Source of the DNA: an uncultured Bacteroidales bacterium
GTDB lineage: Bacteria; Bacteroidota; Bacteroidia; Bacteroidales; UBA932
Assembly: GCA_946403855.1 (NCBI GenBank)
Contig: CAMJBH010000007.1
Coordinates: forward strand, 1 to 64,000
Direction of reading: 5' to 3'
Length of the DNA: 64,000 nucleotides
Part shown: piece by piece, positions 1-8,194 of the stretch
Position numbering within the stretch: the first letter of the stretch is position 1
How the letters are laid out: every line of letters begins with the position of its first letter
Position numbers and translations under genes: made by a program
The notes under the pieces: generated by a model
What the model was told of the DNA's origin: nothing
The model's database searches: none
What the model saw: only the letters and a program-made list of their open reading frames with translations

Positions 1-124
1 TGTTGTAATTAATGTTGGAATCGAATGTCAGATCCTCGTTGCTTTGGCAAAGAATTGAAGCGACCTCCGCGTATACTGGCTCGGCAAGCGGGCAATCATA
101 AATCAAACGTTGATACTTTTTCAT
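1..124 (-). CDS. Small Bacteroidales hypothetical protein, 3' end outside window
   Basis: A minus-strand reading frame starts with ATG at 124 and runs open for 41 codons off the left edge. The product begins MKKYQRLIYDCPL and continues acidic and Asn-rich (EDLTFDSNINYN at the edge). It has no signal peptide. The opening resembles the short uncharacterised proteins (about 45-60 residues) often found beside Bacteroidales surface lipoprotein genes; a second such gene lies at 56346-56486. A good -7 box lies 17 nt upstream. Function unknown. The call rests on the start, the promoter and the composition, not on a recognised family. Confidence 0.5.
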   Translation of the reverse strand, partial: MKKYQRLIYDCPLAEPVYAEVASILCQSNEDLTFDSNINYN

Positions 125-141
125 TGTTTGGTTATTTTTTG

Positions 142-149
142 CAAATATA
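142..149 (-). promoter_or_regulatory. -7 box of Bacteroidota promoter for the gene at 1-124
   Basis: TATATTTG on the minus strand matches the Bacteroidota -7 consensus TAnnTTTG, 17 nt before the start codon at 124. No clear TTTG lies 19-21 bp upstream. Confidence 0.5.
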
Positions 150-296
150 CATAAATTATTTACTCATATTGATTTGTGTTGAACGTGAAAATGAATTTTT
201 TGTGAAGGGCGCGCGATTGGGTACGCGGAAGTTGTCTCCTCAGAAAAACCAACTGGGGAGAAAATGGATTTTTGCGGTATAATTGACTCGACTGGC

Positions 297-478
297 GGCG
301 GTGGCGGCTAACGGGTTAAGCCTCAGTGACTTGCTTAAGAAGCCTGCATCGTTTTTTATGCAGGCAAAAGTTGCAATTGCCACATTTTCAGAAAGTTAGC
401 CGCCACCGCCAGCGGCCAAGCGAAAGGGCCGGAACACTTTCGGGAGCCTCGGGGACAGGATCGGCAGATATTGTCCCG
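297..478. repeat. 182-bp nested-hairpin repeat, copy 1
   Basis: This block recurs with few differences at 1676-1856 in the same orientation. It opens and closes a 114-bp core with a perfect 16-bp inverted repeat (297-312 and 395-410, GGCGGTGGCGGCTAAC type). Inside is a second stem, GCCTGCAT at 342-349 with ATGCAGGC at 358-365, around a T-rich loop. After the core come two more small stems: CGAAAG with CTTTCG, and GGGACA with TGTCCC near the end. There is no coding potential. It could be a MITE-like or REP-like element, or a structured RNA. No target-site duplication is evident. Confidence 0.75.
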
Positions 479-821
479 GCAGGACATTATCGGGACCAAA
501 TATGACGTCTTCTGTCCCTGCGCAGGCGAATTTGTGTTTTTAGGGTTGTCGGTGCTGTTGGATAATGAGCTGAGTGATAATTAATTAAGTGATTTTAAAG
601 TGGGCGGAAGTCTGACTTTAAAATGGACTAACATTCTAATAATTAATGCATTAAGCTCCAGTGACTGTCGGGCGGAAGACAATAAAGATAGCAATTACCG
701 AAGCCTCTTTTGCAGGGCCGCTGTTAATGTTTAATGCACAACGGCGTTAAGACAGGGGCCGTTTATAGGCAAATCCCCTTCCTTTGATGACTGTCAACAT
801 AAGTGTTATTCATCTTCATAC
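479..821. other. Intergenic region without a recognised gene
   Basis: I see no convincing gene here. A stem of ATTTTAAAGT (592-601) with ACTTTAAAAT (615-624) is the only clear structure. The long gap between the first partial gene and pgeF therefore holds repeat copy 1, this stem and the pgeF promoter. Confidence 0.5.
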
Positions 822-852
822 TTTGATTATGTCGGAATAACCTCTAACTTTG
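822..852 (+). promoter_or_regulatory. Promoter of pgeF
   Basis: TTTG at 822-825, a 19-bp spacer, then TAACTTTG at 845-852: an exact match to the Bacteroidota housekeeping promoter (TTTG-N19-21-TAnnTTTG). The start codon of pgeF is 60 nt after the -7 box. Confidence 0.75.
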
Positions 853-912
853 CATGCGCTGGCAGATCTCAAATCTAAAGGAATATTCAAGGTGGTGCGG
901 AGCTAACTGATT

Positions 913-1608
913 ATGTTTCAAGATCTTCTTTATTATTACTTGGGCCCGGGTGTAGAAGCTTTTACCACCCGAAGAGATTCCGTCCTCCCTTATCCCGTCA
1001 TACAAGGCCACCAGGTACACGGGTCGAGGGTCGCTATCGTAGACCGTCCGAAAACAACTAGAGAGGAGCTTGAAGGATATGATGCCCTTGTAACGAATCT
1101 TCCCGGCGTTGCGATAGGTGTCAGGACGGCCGACTGTGTTCCTATCCTCCTCTACGACCCAAAGAATCGCGCAATTGCGGCCATACACTCGGGTTGGAAG
1201 GGGACAGTGCAGATGATTTCGCGCAAGGTCGTCGGAATCCTGGATGATAAATACGGAACCAAACCTTCAGACCTTCACGTGGCTATAGGTCCCTGCATCG
1301 GCCCGGAGAGTTTCCAGGTCGGAGAGGAGGTTGCGGCTGTATTCAAGGATGCCGGTTTCCCAATGGACAGAGTCTGGAAGTTTTTGGGTCCAAGGGGAAA
1401 GAAGCTTATGGAGGGGGGACATCATATCAATCTGCCCGAAGCTTGCCGGTGGACTCTCTTGGAGGTAGGCGTGCCGGAAGAGAATCTCCAGGTCTGCGGC
1501 ATTGACACCTACCTCGATCCTTCCTTCTATTCAGCCCGCCGGGAAGGAATCGAGTGTGGCAGGAACGTCAATGCTATCAGGTTAAATCAGTTAGGGGCAG
1601 CTCTTTAG
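913..1608 (+). CDS. pgeF: Peptidoglycan editing factor PgeF / YfiH-family purine nucleoside phosphorylase-like protein
   Basis: The 231-residue protein belongs to the YfiH/PgeF (formerly multicopper polyphenol oxidase, laccase-like) family. Family marks seen in order are QVHG near residue 34, GVRTADCVPILLYD around 70-83, AIHSGWKGT around 94, GPCIGPESFQVG around 126 and YSARREG near the C-terminus. The conserved His, Cys and His of the zinc site are all present. Members remove misincorporated residues from peptidoglycan precursors or act as nucleoside phosphorylases, in the cytoplasm. Length is normal for the family. The gene is monocistronic, with an exact-consensus promoter upstream. It lies between two direct copies of the 182-bp hairpin repeat. 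Confidence 0.9.
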   Translation: MFQDLLYYYLGPGVEAFTTRRDSVLPYPVIQGHQVHGSRVAIVDRPKTTREELEGYDALVTNLPGVAIGVRTADCVPILLYDPKNRAIAAIHSGWKGTVQMISRKVVGILDDKYGTKPSDLHVAIGPCIGPESFQVGEEVAAVFKDAGFPMDRVWKFLGPRGKKLMEGGHHINLPEACRWTLLEVGVPEENLQVCGIDTYLDPSFYSARREGIECGRNVNAIRLNQLGAAL

Positions 1609-1675
1609 CAGCAGTTGTCCCTTTTGTCGGCCTTCTCCCTCCGAGGCTAGCTTCATGTGCTGTCTCAGCGAAAAT

Positions 1676-1856
1676 GCGGTGGCGGCTAACGGGTTAAGCC
1701 TCAGTGACTTGCTTAAGAAGCCTGCATCGTTTTTTATGCAGGCAAAAGTTGCAATTGCCACATTTTCAGAAAGTTAGCCGCCACCGCCCGCAGCCAAGCG
1801 AAAGGGCCGGAACACTTTCGGGTGCCGCGGGGGCAGGATCGGCAGATATTGTCCCG
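1676..1856. repeat. 182-bp nested-hairpin repeat, copy 2
   Basis: Second copy of the element at 297-478, same orientation, nearly identical. The terminal inverted repeat is 15 bp (1676-1690 and 1773-1787). The internal GCCTGCAT/ATGCAGGC stem and the CGAAAG (1799-1804)/CTTTCG (1815-1820) stem are conserved; the last stem is one base pair shorter. It fills most of the gap (1609-1920) between the convergent pgeF and thioredoxin genes and could act as a bidirectional terminator. Confidence 0.75.
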
Positions 1857-1920
1857 CTATTCCCCCGCACCGAACATAGCTATGTCGATGGTAAGTGCAA
1901 GTGGTGCGATAAGGAAGAAG

Positions 1921-2736
1921 TTAAGGACGCTGCAGAGTAGCAGCGGCGCGGTCTGCCAGTACAGTGCCGAGCACTATTGTTCCGTCGGGGCCGATGACGT
2001 ACAGTGTGGGAATCCACTTGACACCGTACGAATCGGCAACGGCAGAATCTTTTTTGCCGGCAGGGTCGTAAAGCTGCACTCCCGGGAGCTCATTCTCGGA
2101 GGCGAAGCGGGCGAGGTCGTCAAGTGTCTTGTCGAAGGAAACAGCCACAAAAGCAACTTTCTGCGGGTCTGCAGCGTCGAACATCTCTTTTATCTGAGGA
2201 ATCTCGGCGCGGCAGTCGGGACACCATGAAGCCCAAAACTGCAGAAGGACGGTCTTGCCGAGAAAAACCGACAGACGGACCGGGTTGCCCGAAAGGTCGC
2301 AAAGCTCAAAGTCTGGGGCCGGAGTCCCGGGAGAGAGCAGGGAAGCGCCGTACTGCACGTCGGGATCCATCTCCACCTCCTTGCCGGCTTCTTTCCAGGC
2401 AATGATGCCGCCTTTGAGGTTATACACCTTGTAGCCGGCCTTGGAAAGGATGCCGGCCGCATTGGCGCTGCGTTTACCGCTGCGGCAGTAAACGGCCAGG
2501 GGCCGGTCTTTGGGGTACATCGACTCCACGCTTTCCAGAAAATCGGGGCCGAGAACATCTACATTGACTGCAACGGGCAAGTGCGACTCATTATATTCAG
2601 CAGCACGCCGCACGTCGATAAGCACGGCGCCGCCGTCTTTCAGAAGGGCTTCGAATTCGTCCGGCGTCTGGCCGGTATAGTTGACGCATCCCGCAAAAAC
2701 TCCGAGGAACGCGGTGAGGATGATTAACTTCTTCAT
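1921..2736 (-). CDS. Rhodanese-thioredoxin (TlpA-like) fusion lipoprotein
   Basis: From the ATG at 2736 the product is 271 residues. An alternative ATG at 2754 adds six residues, but MKKLIILTAFLG is the natural start of a lipoprotein signal with lipobox FAGC. A rhodanese domain follows (about 25-125) with active-site loop CRSGKRS, then a TlpA/thioredoxin domain (about 140-265) with WCPDC. The protein is probably anchored in an envelope membrane facing the periplasm, coupling sulfur-transfer or persulfide chemistry to thiol-disulfide exchange. It is the last gene of the 5730-1921 operon, 18 nt after the YkvA-like gene. The domain calls are firm; the substrate is unknown. Confidence 0.85.
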   Translation of the reverse strand: MKKLIILTAFLGVFAGCVNYTGQTPDEFEALLKDGGAVLIDVRRAAEYNESHLPVAVNVDVLGPDFLESVESMYPKDRPLAVYCRSGKRSANAAGILSKAGYKVYNLKGGIIAWKEAGKEVEMDPDVQYGASLLSPGTPAPDFELCDLSGNPVRLSVFLGKTVLLQFWASWCPDCRAEIPQIKEMFDAADPQKVAFVAVSFDKTLDDLARFASENELPGVQLYDPAGKKDSAVADSYGVKWIPTLYVIGPDGTIVLGTVLADRAAATLQRP

Positions 2737-2754
2737 ATACAGAAACTTATTCAT

Positions 2755-3153
2755 TTATGCCAAATCTCCCAGGTCGGCATCGTCCCACGAGCCAAACCAC
2801 TCTCCAAGCTTGTTCTTTGCCTTGGACTTGATGTCCGGGGTTATGGCCGTGGCCACGTAGGCAACGGCTGCCACCAGAGCTCCCCAGTCATCGACCGTGC
2901 CTGCGCCCGGGATGAGGTCGGGAAGGAAGTCGAAAGGCAGGATGAAGTAGCCGAGCGCGCCTGCAATGGTGGCCTTGTATTTTGCCGGAGTCTTGGGATC
3001 GACCAATGTGAAATACAGGACTAATGCATAATATACGGTCTTTCGTCCTGCCCTGCGGGCGAACTTGCCGATTTTCTTGAAAAGGCTCTTTTCCGAGTAG
3101 TTCTTGTCGTACCGCTCGAGGTCGGCGGCGGTCATTGATTTCTTACTGCCCAT
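2755..3153 (-). CDS. YkvA-family (DUF1232) membrane protein
   Basis: The 132-residue protein has the DUF1232 core, residues about 45-85, with the hallmark hydrophobic stretch YFILPFDFLPDLIPGAG followed by an Asp (VDDWGAL). Around it are a basic N-terminal part and a charged tail rich in Lys and Asp. Members are small inner-membrane proteins of unknown biochemical role. It sits in a five-gene envelope operon, 10 nt after the lipoprotein gene at 3164-3964. Confidence 0.8.
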   Translation of the reverse strand: MGSKKSMTAADLERYDKNYSEKSLFKKIGKFARRAGRKTVYYALVLYFTLVDPKTPAKYKATIAGALGYFILPFDFLPDLIPGAGTVDDWGALVAAVAYVATAITPDIKSKAKNKLGEWFGSWDDADLGDLA

Positions 3154-3163
3154 ATTGCATTAG

Positions 3164-3964
3164 TTATTGATTGTGGTACACGAACTTCCAAAGTTTTGGC
3201 AGTCCGGCAAGCTCATGATTGGCGTAGGGGGCAGCTGCTACTAAATAGGTCATACCTTCGACCATGCGTTCGTTGTCTTCGGAAAAAGAGAAGGTAACGG
3301 TGCCTTTGGACAGCGACTGGTTGATAAACCCATAGGTCTCCAGCATGTCCGTCACGTCGTAAAGCAGATTGTACATGCCTATAAATGGGTCTCCGCTGTA
3401 GCTTGTGGCCATCTCGTAGTCCCAGTAGTACGCCTGCTCGGGGTCTGAGGGGATGATGGTGAGTATGTCCCCTTCTACCTTTAAGTCAAAATCCATCTGG
3501 ATCTCTGCGACTTTCGGGGTCTCGAACTCTGCGCTCACAGGTTCTCCAACGATCTCATGAGTCTTGGGATTGACCTGGAATACCAATATCCGGTGCCTCA
3601 TGTCCGAACCCACGTGCTTCATCTTGAAGGAGCGGTTCCCTTTGAAACAAAAAATATCCTGGAAGCTTGAGCGGAGCCCCTCTTCGGTCTGCTGATATTC
3701 AAGCATCATGTTGAGGTTCTCCATGTATTGCAGGGCAATCGCCATGTCACTGTCGGTGTATTTAACGTCTTCGACTTCAGAGTCAGAGACTCCCCGGTAG
3801 ATGTATGAAGCATCGGGGTTGCTGCATTTGACGCTGAATTCCACCTTGGTGGCACTGACATGGTCTATGCTTACTTCCAGGTGGGCGGGCTGGGTCACTA
3901 TCTTGTCCTCGGAGCTGCAGCAGGCAAATAAAATGCATGCCGCCAAAAGAGCTAATTTTCTCAT
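3164..3964 (-). CDS. Uncharacterised lipoprotein
   Basis: The frame is open further upstream, but the start at 3964 gives MRKLALLAACILFACCSS, a lipoprotein signal with a Cys-Cys lipobox. This ATG overlaps the stop of the lipase gene as ATGA, so translation is probably coupled. The mature protein of about 250 residues is beta-rich with no recognised domain. By position it probably works with the lipase upstream in the same operon. Function unknown. Confidence 0.75.
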   Translation of the reverse strand: MRKLALLAACILFACCSSEDKIVTQPAHLEVSIDHVSATKVEFSVKCSNPDASYIYRGVSDSEVEDVKYTDSDMAIALQYMENLNMMLEYQQTEEGLRSSFQDIFCFKGNRSFKMKHVGSDMRHRILVFQVNPKTHEIVGEPVSAEFETPKVAEIQMDFDLKVEGDILTIIPSDPEQAYYWDYEMATSYSGDPFIGMYNLLYDVTDMLETYGFINQSLSKGTVTFSFSEDNERMVEGMTYLVAAAPYANHELAGLPKLWKFVYHNQ

Positions 3965-5187
3965 AACATATTGTAAACCAAGATAATGAAACGCAGGCAA
4001 CCGATGGCATGCTGGCCATAGTCTCCAAAGTTGAAACGAATATCATTCAACTTGAAGTAGTTCTCGGCCTGGACGGCATTGATGAAAGGAACCGTCTGGT
4101 CTTCGCGGCTGTGAAACAAGTAAACAGGCGACTCCGGGCGGAAGTTGAGCACAGAGTTTTTGAGCAGGGCTTTGTACAGGCGGGCTGTTTCGGGGCTGGA
4201 CTTGTCCCTGCCCAGGTCGGTCATGATGTCGTGCAGGTAGCGGGAGCCTATCAACTTGTTGATTTCGGCCACGCTGTACTTCTTGGAATTTATCCACTCC
4301 TTGTAATTCTCCAGAAGATTGCCTTTGAAGAAGTCTTCCATGTTCAGCCCGAGGCCTTCGCCGTCGTTAATGCCCTGCACAATCATGGGGATGGCGCAGG
4401 GGATGCCGGTCTTGTCTTCGGCCATCGAGAAGTCGAAAGTGGCCGCCAGGTCGTAGGGACCACCTCCGGCATAGACTTCTTTGATGGGGAAAACGTCGGA
4501 CCGTTCCTCCTGAAGCATCTTCATGACAGCCATGGTGGTCGAGCCTCCCTGGGAATAGCCCACCAGTATCACCTCTTCGCTTTCCGGGGTGCGGCCCAGA
4601 TGATCCAGGAACGGCTTCACGGCCAGTGCCATGTCAACCACGCTCTGGGAGGTGCTTCTGGTGTGCATGTACGGGTGGATGCGGTCGGCCGTGGCTCCGT
4701 AGCCTATGTAGTCGGCAATCGCCACGGCGTAGCCCTTAGCCGCCAGTATTCCCTCCATGGGGAAGCACATCGAAGGAGCCTCGTCGTTGGCGCCTATGGT
4801 GAAATGGCTCACCAGCACCAGATTCTTGATCGGTCCCTTTTCCGGAATCAACAGCTTGCCCGACTGCCTGAGGGGCGTAACGCCGTCCACATCGTGCCCG
4901 GAAAAAACTCCGGCGTACTGGATGATGCGGTTGGAATTGATCTGGTCCAGCATGTTCCTGACGATGGTGGCGGCATCTGTGCGCGCAACCTTGGTGGGCA
5001 CTTCCTCCGGCAGGTTGGGGTCTTCCATGAGCCGAACCTCCGGGCTGAGTGAACCATCTTCGAAAAACAGCGCAGACGTTTTGACCTCCGTCACGGTGAA
5101 ATCGTCAAAATCGACCTTTATCACTTCCGGAACCGTACATCCGGCAGTGAGTATGAGGAATGGAAGTATCAGTAAATATCTTTTCAT
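3961..5187 (-). CDS. Secreted alpha/beta-hydrolase (lipase/esterase-like) lipoprotein
   Basis: The 408-residue protein starts with a lipoprotein signal ending in LTAGC. The alpha/beta-hydrolase core shows the nucleophile elbow GYSQGGS around residue 213, an acid in SREDQTVP near 372 and a His in YGQHAIG near 396, a complete triad in the right order. The fold resembles bacterial secretory lipases and prolyl-oligopeptidase-like esterases, acting on an unknown ester at the cell envelope. It follows the OM barrel gene by 3 nt and overlaps the next lipoprotein gene by 4 nt. Confidence 0.85.
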   Translation of the reverse strand: MKRYLLILPFLILTAGCTVPEVIKVDFDDFTVTEVKTSALFFEDGSLSPEVRLMEDPNLPEEVPTKVARTDAATIVRNMLDQINSNRIIQYAGVFSGHDVDGVTPLRQSGKLLIPEKGPIKNLVLVSHFTIGANDEAPSMCFPMEGILAAKGYAVAIADYIGYGATADRIHPYMHTRSTSQSVVDMALAVKPFLDHLGRTPESEEVILVGYSQGGSTTMAVMKMLQEERSDVFPIKEVYAGGGPYDLAATFDFSMAEDKTGIPCAIPMIVQGINDGEGLGLNMEDFFKGNLLENYKEWINSKKYSVAEINKLIGSRYLHDIMTDLGRDKSSPETARLYKALLKNSVLNFRPESPVYLFHSREDQTVPFINAVQAENYFKLNDIRFNFGDYGQHAIGCLRFIILVYNML

Positions 5188-5190
5188 CTC

Positions 5191-5730
5191 TCAGAAACGG
5201 TAGTTCAAGCTGATGGAAAGCAGGCGCGACCCGAGCATATAGACGCTGGATGAGCCGAGCAGGGAATTAAGCGCTCCCAGCTCGATGCCGACCGAAAACG
5301 GTCCGGGGCCAAGCTGGACGCCGAAAAGGTTGAGGTTTAAGGCAGGAGCGAATTCTGCCCCTCCCTGATTGTCCATGGCGCACAGCAGGCCGGCGCCCAA
5401 GCCGGAATATAGTTCCACCCAAGGCTTGCGCAGGTAGGTGAAGCGCACAGTGGGCATAATCACCAGGTTGTAGTTGTTCATGTCGGCGGTGAAGATGCCT
5501 TCGAAGTCAACTTGGCCTCCGACGCTCACGACCTTGCTGGCATCGTATTGATATTCAGCGAAGATGTGGCCGGTGAACCCTTTTCCGCCCAATGCCGGAG
5601 AGGCCTCCCGGAATGCCATCGACTCAAAGAGCATGTCTCCCCATCCTATCCTTACCTTATGGGGGTTTTGCGCCGGCGCCGGGGACGTAGCAATTAAGCA
5701 GAACAACAGAAGAAAAATGAATTTTTTCAT
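5191..5730 (-). CDS. Small outer-membrane beta-barrel protein
   Basis: The 179-residue protein has a signal peptide with cleavage after PAPAQ. Alternating hydrophobic strands follow, and the end LLSISLNYRF has the C-terminal aromatic residue typical of beta-barrels inserted by BamA. It has the size of an 8-stranded OmpX/OmpW-like barrel. It is the first gene of the minus-strand operon running down to 1921. Ligand unknown. Confidence 0.75.
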   Translation of the reverse strand: MKKFIFLLLFCLIATSPAPAQNPHKVRIGWGDMLFESMAFREASPALGGKGFTGHIFAEYQYDASKVVSVGGQVDFEGIFTADMNNYNLVIMPTVRFTYLRKPWVELYSGLGAGLLCAMDNQGGAEFAPALNLNLFGVQLGPGPFSVGIELGALNSLLGSSSVYMLGSRLLSISLNYRF

Positions 5731-5857
5731 ATAGTACTGGGGCTCAACCCTCTAATCTGCGAATTTAGACATATTTTTGAATAAGTGGCACCACTGCTCG
5801 AATTTTTGCTGCTGTGGCGCTTTGCCCGTTCTGGCCGCAATTATGTTAAAATTTTGT

Positions 5858-5865
5858 TACTTTTG
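5858..5865 (+). promoter_or_regulatory. -7 box upstream of LolA-like gene
   Basis: TACTTTTG matches TAnnTTTG and lies 27 nt before the start codon at 5893. The -33 element is not obvious. Confidence 0.55.
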
Positions 5866-5892
5866 CACTCTTGATAAAGTGAGTACCAATAT

Positions 5893-6513
5893 ATGAGAAA
5901 GTTTTTAGTTTTACTGGCCGCCACCCTGCTGTCTGTCGCAGCACTGGCCCAGACCCCGGATGAGATAATCTCGAAGATGGAAGCAGTCATGAACGCCCAT
6001 GAGAATGACGGACTAATCATGACCATGGAAATAAAGATGCCTATCATCGGCGCCATGAGCACTAAGACATTTTCCCGCGGCGACAAAGTGCGCATGGAGA
6101 TGGAACCCTCAGGCAAGAAAATAGTCACCTGGATATATGACGGCAGCACATGGACCTATGACTCCGAAAAGAACGAAGTCGAAATCCAGAAGGCCAGTTC
6201 CGAAGGCAGTTCTTCAGGCAACGAAGAACAAATGTTGAGCGGCATCACCGAAGGCTACGATGTGTCCATCAAGAAGGAGACCGACACGGCTTGGTATATC
6301 CTCTGCAAAAAGTCGAAAGACAACAAGAAGAAAGACGATCCCAAGACCATGGATCTGGTGGTGCGTAAAAGCAATTTCTACCCTATCAGCCTGAGTGCCA
6401 AGATGTCCGGCGTCACCATGACCCTCCGCGACATCGACTTCGGAGTAAGCGAGGCCAAGGTGACCTTCGACCCTAAAGACTACCCCGGAGTAAAAATCAT
6501 AGACAAGCGTTAA
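5893..6513 (+). CDS. LolA-like outer-membrane lipoprotein carrier family protein
   Basis: The 206-residue protein has a signal peptide cleaved near ALAQ. The mature part begins TPDEIISKMEAVM and continues with alternating strands (MTMEIKMP, VTWIYDGSTWTY, MTLRDIDFG), the pattern of the LolA/LolB-like half-barrel. LolA carries lipoproteins across the periplasm; divergent Bacteroidota members may carry other lipids. An acidic, Ser-rich loop occupies about residues 98-115. The SDR gene begins 7 nt downstream, so the two are probably co-transcribed. Confidence 0.7.
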   Translation: MRKFLVLLAATLLSVAALAQTPDEIISKMEAVMNAHENDGLIMTMEIKMPIIGAMSTKTFSRGDKVRMEMEPSGKKIVTWIYDGSTWTYDSEKNEVEIQKASSEGSSSGNEEQMLSGITEGYDVSIKKETDTAWYILCKKSKDNKKKDDPKTMDLVVRKSNFYPISLSAKMSGVTMTLRDIDFGVSEAKVTFDPKDYPGVKIIDKR

Positions 6514-6520
6514 AGAGGCA

Positions 6521-7342
6521 ATGTCTAAAGTTGTTTTGATTACCGGGGGGAGCTCCGGTATTGGCTACGAATCGGCCTTGATGCTGGCTTCGAAGGGCCA
6601 TAGGGTTTACGCCGCAGCCCGCAGGACGGACAAGCTGGAACCTCTCAAGGAACATGGAATACAAACGCTCCACCTCGATGTCAACGACGAAGCCTCGGCC
6701 AGACAATGTGTGCAGGCCGTACTGGATGCCGAAGGACATATCGATGTCCTGGTGAACAATGCCGGATACGGGTATTTCGGTCCGGTGGAGTGCGTCTCGC
6801 TCGAAGAGGCGCGCAGCCAAATGGAAACCAACGTGTTCGGCCTGGCCACCATGTGCCGGCTGGTTATTCCTTCCATGCGGGAGCAGGGCTCGGGCTGTAT
6901 CATCAACATCTCGTCGCTGGCCGGTCAGAGCTGCTTCCTGTACGGAGGCTGGTACCACGTGTCAAAATATTCAGTTGAGGCGCTCAGCGACTGCCTGCGC
7001 ATGGAACTGAAGCCCTTCGGGATAGATGTGGTGAAGATAGAGCCGGGCGGCATACGTACGCAGTGGGGACACATTGCCGGCGACCATCTGTCTGAATGCA
7101 CCAAGGGCAGCGTGTATGAACAATCGGCCGCAAAAGAGGCGGAGCTCTTGCATTACGGATATTCGTCCAATTTCCTGACAGATCCTTCGGCAGTTGCCAA
7201 GGCGATCACCCGCGCGGCGACCTCCAAGAGGCCCCGTGTGCGCTACAGGGTAGGGCTCGGAGCCAGTTCCATGGCATTTTTGCATACGTTCCTGCCTCTC
7301 CGCTGGTGGGACTCCGCCATGCGTCTGATGGGCAAGGTCTAA
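6521..7342 (+). CDS. Short-chain dehydrogenase/reductase (classical SDR)
   Basis: This is a classical SDR of 273 residues. It has the nucleotide-binding TGGSSGIG at 8-15, NNAG at 79-82, catalytic Ser at 131/132 (INISSLAG), and Tyr145 and Lys149 in YHVSK, followed by the PGGIRTQ loop. The AAARR segment near 31-35 favours NADP(H). The substrate cannot be read from sequence. The stop codon overlaps the stop of the convergent ZIP gene. Confidence 0.9.
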   Translation: MSKVVLITGGSSGIGYESALMLASKGHRVYAAARRTDKLEPLKEHGIQTLHLDVNDEASARQCVQAVLDAEGHIDVLVNNAGYGYFGPVECVSLEEARSQMETNVFGLATMCRLVIPSMREQGSGCIINISSLAGQSCFLYGGWYHVSKYSVEALSDCLRMELKPFGIDVVKIEPGGIRTQWGHIAGDHLSECTKGSVYEQSAAKEAELLHYGYSSNFLTDPSAVAKAITRAATSKRPRVRYRVGLGASSMAFLHTFLPLRWWDSAMRLMGKV

Positions 7343-8097
7343 CCCATCACCACGTCCAGCACCATCATGAGGGCGAAGCCTAAGGCGAACCCGACGGTGG
7401 CAATGTTGGAGTGCTCTCCCTGTGAGGCCTCGGGTATGAGTTCCTCCACCACCACATAGAGCATTGCGCCGGCTGCGAAGGACTGCAGGACCGGCATCAT
7501 GGGGGTGACTGCCGAAGCCAGAACTATCACAAGCGCACCTCCCAGGGGCTCCACGATTCCGCTCAACGCTCCTATCGTGAATGACTTCCTGCGGCTGTTG
7601 CCTTCGGCCCGGAGCGGCATGGAGATGATGGCGCCTTCCGGGATATTCTGAATGGCTATACCGACCGACAAGGCCAGGGCGCCTGCGATGGACATGCTCC
7701 CGCCTCCGGCTAAGGCCCCTGCCACGGCGACGCCCACCGCCATACCTTCCGGAAAATTGTGCAAGGTGACGGCCAGAGCGAGCATTGCGGTCCGGGAAAG
7801 CTTGCTCCTGGGCCCTTCAGGTCCTCCCATGGGATGGATATGCGGAATTATCTGGTCCAGCAGCAGCAAGAAGGCAAAGCCGCCGAGCAGCCCGCCGGTG
7901 ACCTGCCAGATACTGCCCATTTCCATGCCCGGAATGAGAAGCGACCACACCGACGCGGCCACCATGACTCCGGAGGCAAAGCCCATCAGGACTTTCTGCA
8001 GCCATGGAGGCATGTCCCGCTTCATGAAAAACACGAAGGCGCTTCCGAGGGCGGTGCCCAGGAAAGGCACCAGTAAAGAAACTAAAACAGAGCCCAT
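7339..8097 (-). CDS. ZIP-family metal transporter
   Basis: The start at 8097 (MGSVLVSLLVP) gives a 252-residue polytopic protein; the longer open frame upstream has no family similarity and crosses the promoter region. ZIP marks are HNFPEGMAVGVA in TM4 and NIPEGAIISMPL in TM5, which carry the His/Glu metal ligands, plus the Gly-rich surroundings. These proteins move Zn2+ or other divalent metals into the cytoplasm. The family call is strong; the metal is inferred. The gene is convergent with the SDR gene and overlaps its stop by 4 nt. Confidence 0.9.
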   Translation of the reverse strand: MGSVLVSLLVPFLGTALGSAFVFFMKRDMPPWLQKVLMGFASGVMVAASVWSLLIPGMEMGSIWQVTGGLLGGFAFLLLLDQIIPHIHPMGGPEGPRSKLSRTAMLALAVTLHNFPEGMAVGVAVAGALAGGGSMSIAGALALSVGIAIQNIPEGAIISMPLRAEGNSRRKSFTIGALSGIVEPLGGALVIVLASAVTPMMPVLQSFAAGAMLYVVVEELIPEASQGEHSNIATVGFALGFALMMVLDVVMG

Positions 8098-8164
8098 ACG
8101 AGGGGCAAAACTAATGCATTTGGAGGAAAAAGTCAATACTAAGTTTTGATGATAAAACTTTTTG

Positions 8165-8172
8165 TATTTTTG
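8165..8172 (+). promoter_or_regulatory. -7 box for lipoprotein/mtnN operon
   Basis: TATTTTTG matches TAnnTTTG 22 nt before the ATG at 8195. A TTTG at 8145-8148 has a spacer of 16 bp, slightly short. The position of this box supports the 8195 start rather than upstream start codons. Confidence 0.5.
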
Positions 8173-8194
8173 TAAACGATTAGCAACAATTATT

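Noticed and set aside
25..282. 85-codon plus-strand frame at the left edge
   Set aside because: It runs antisense through the small gene at 1-124 and its promoter and has low-quality composition.
297..478. Integron attC site
   Set aside because: The core has long perfect terminal inverted repeats instead of the short R/L box pattern, there is no integrase, and the flanked gene is an ordinary housekeeping gene with its own promoter.
4009..5052. 347-codon plus-strand frame opposite the lipase gene
   Set aside because: Shadow of a gene with a complete catalytic triad and lipoprotein signal; the antisense product has no signal, motif or promoter.
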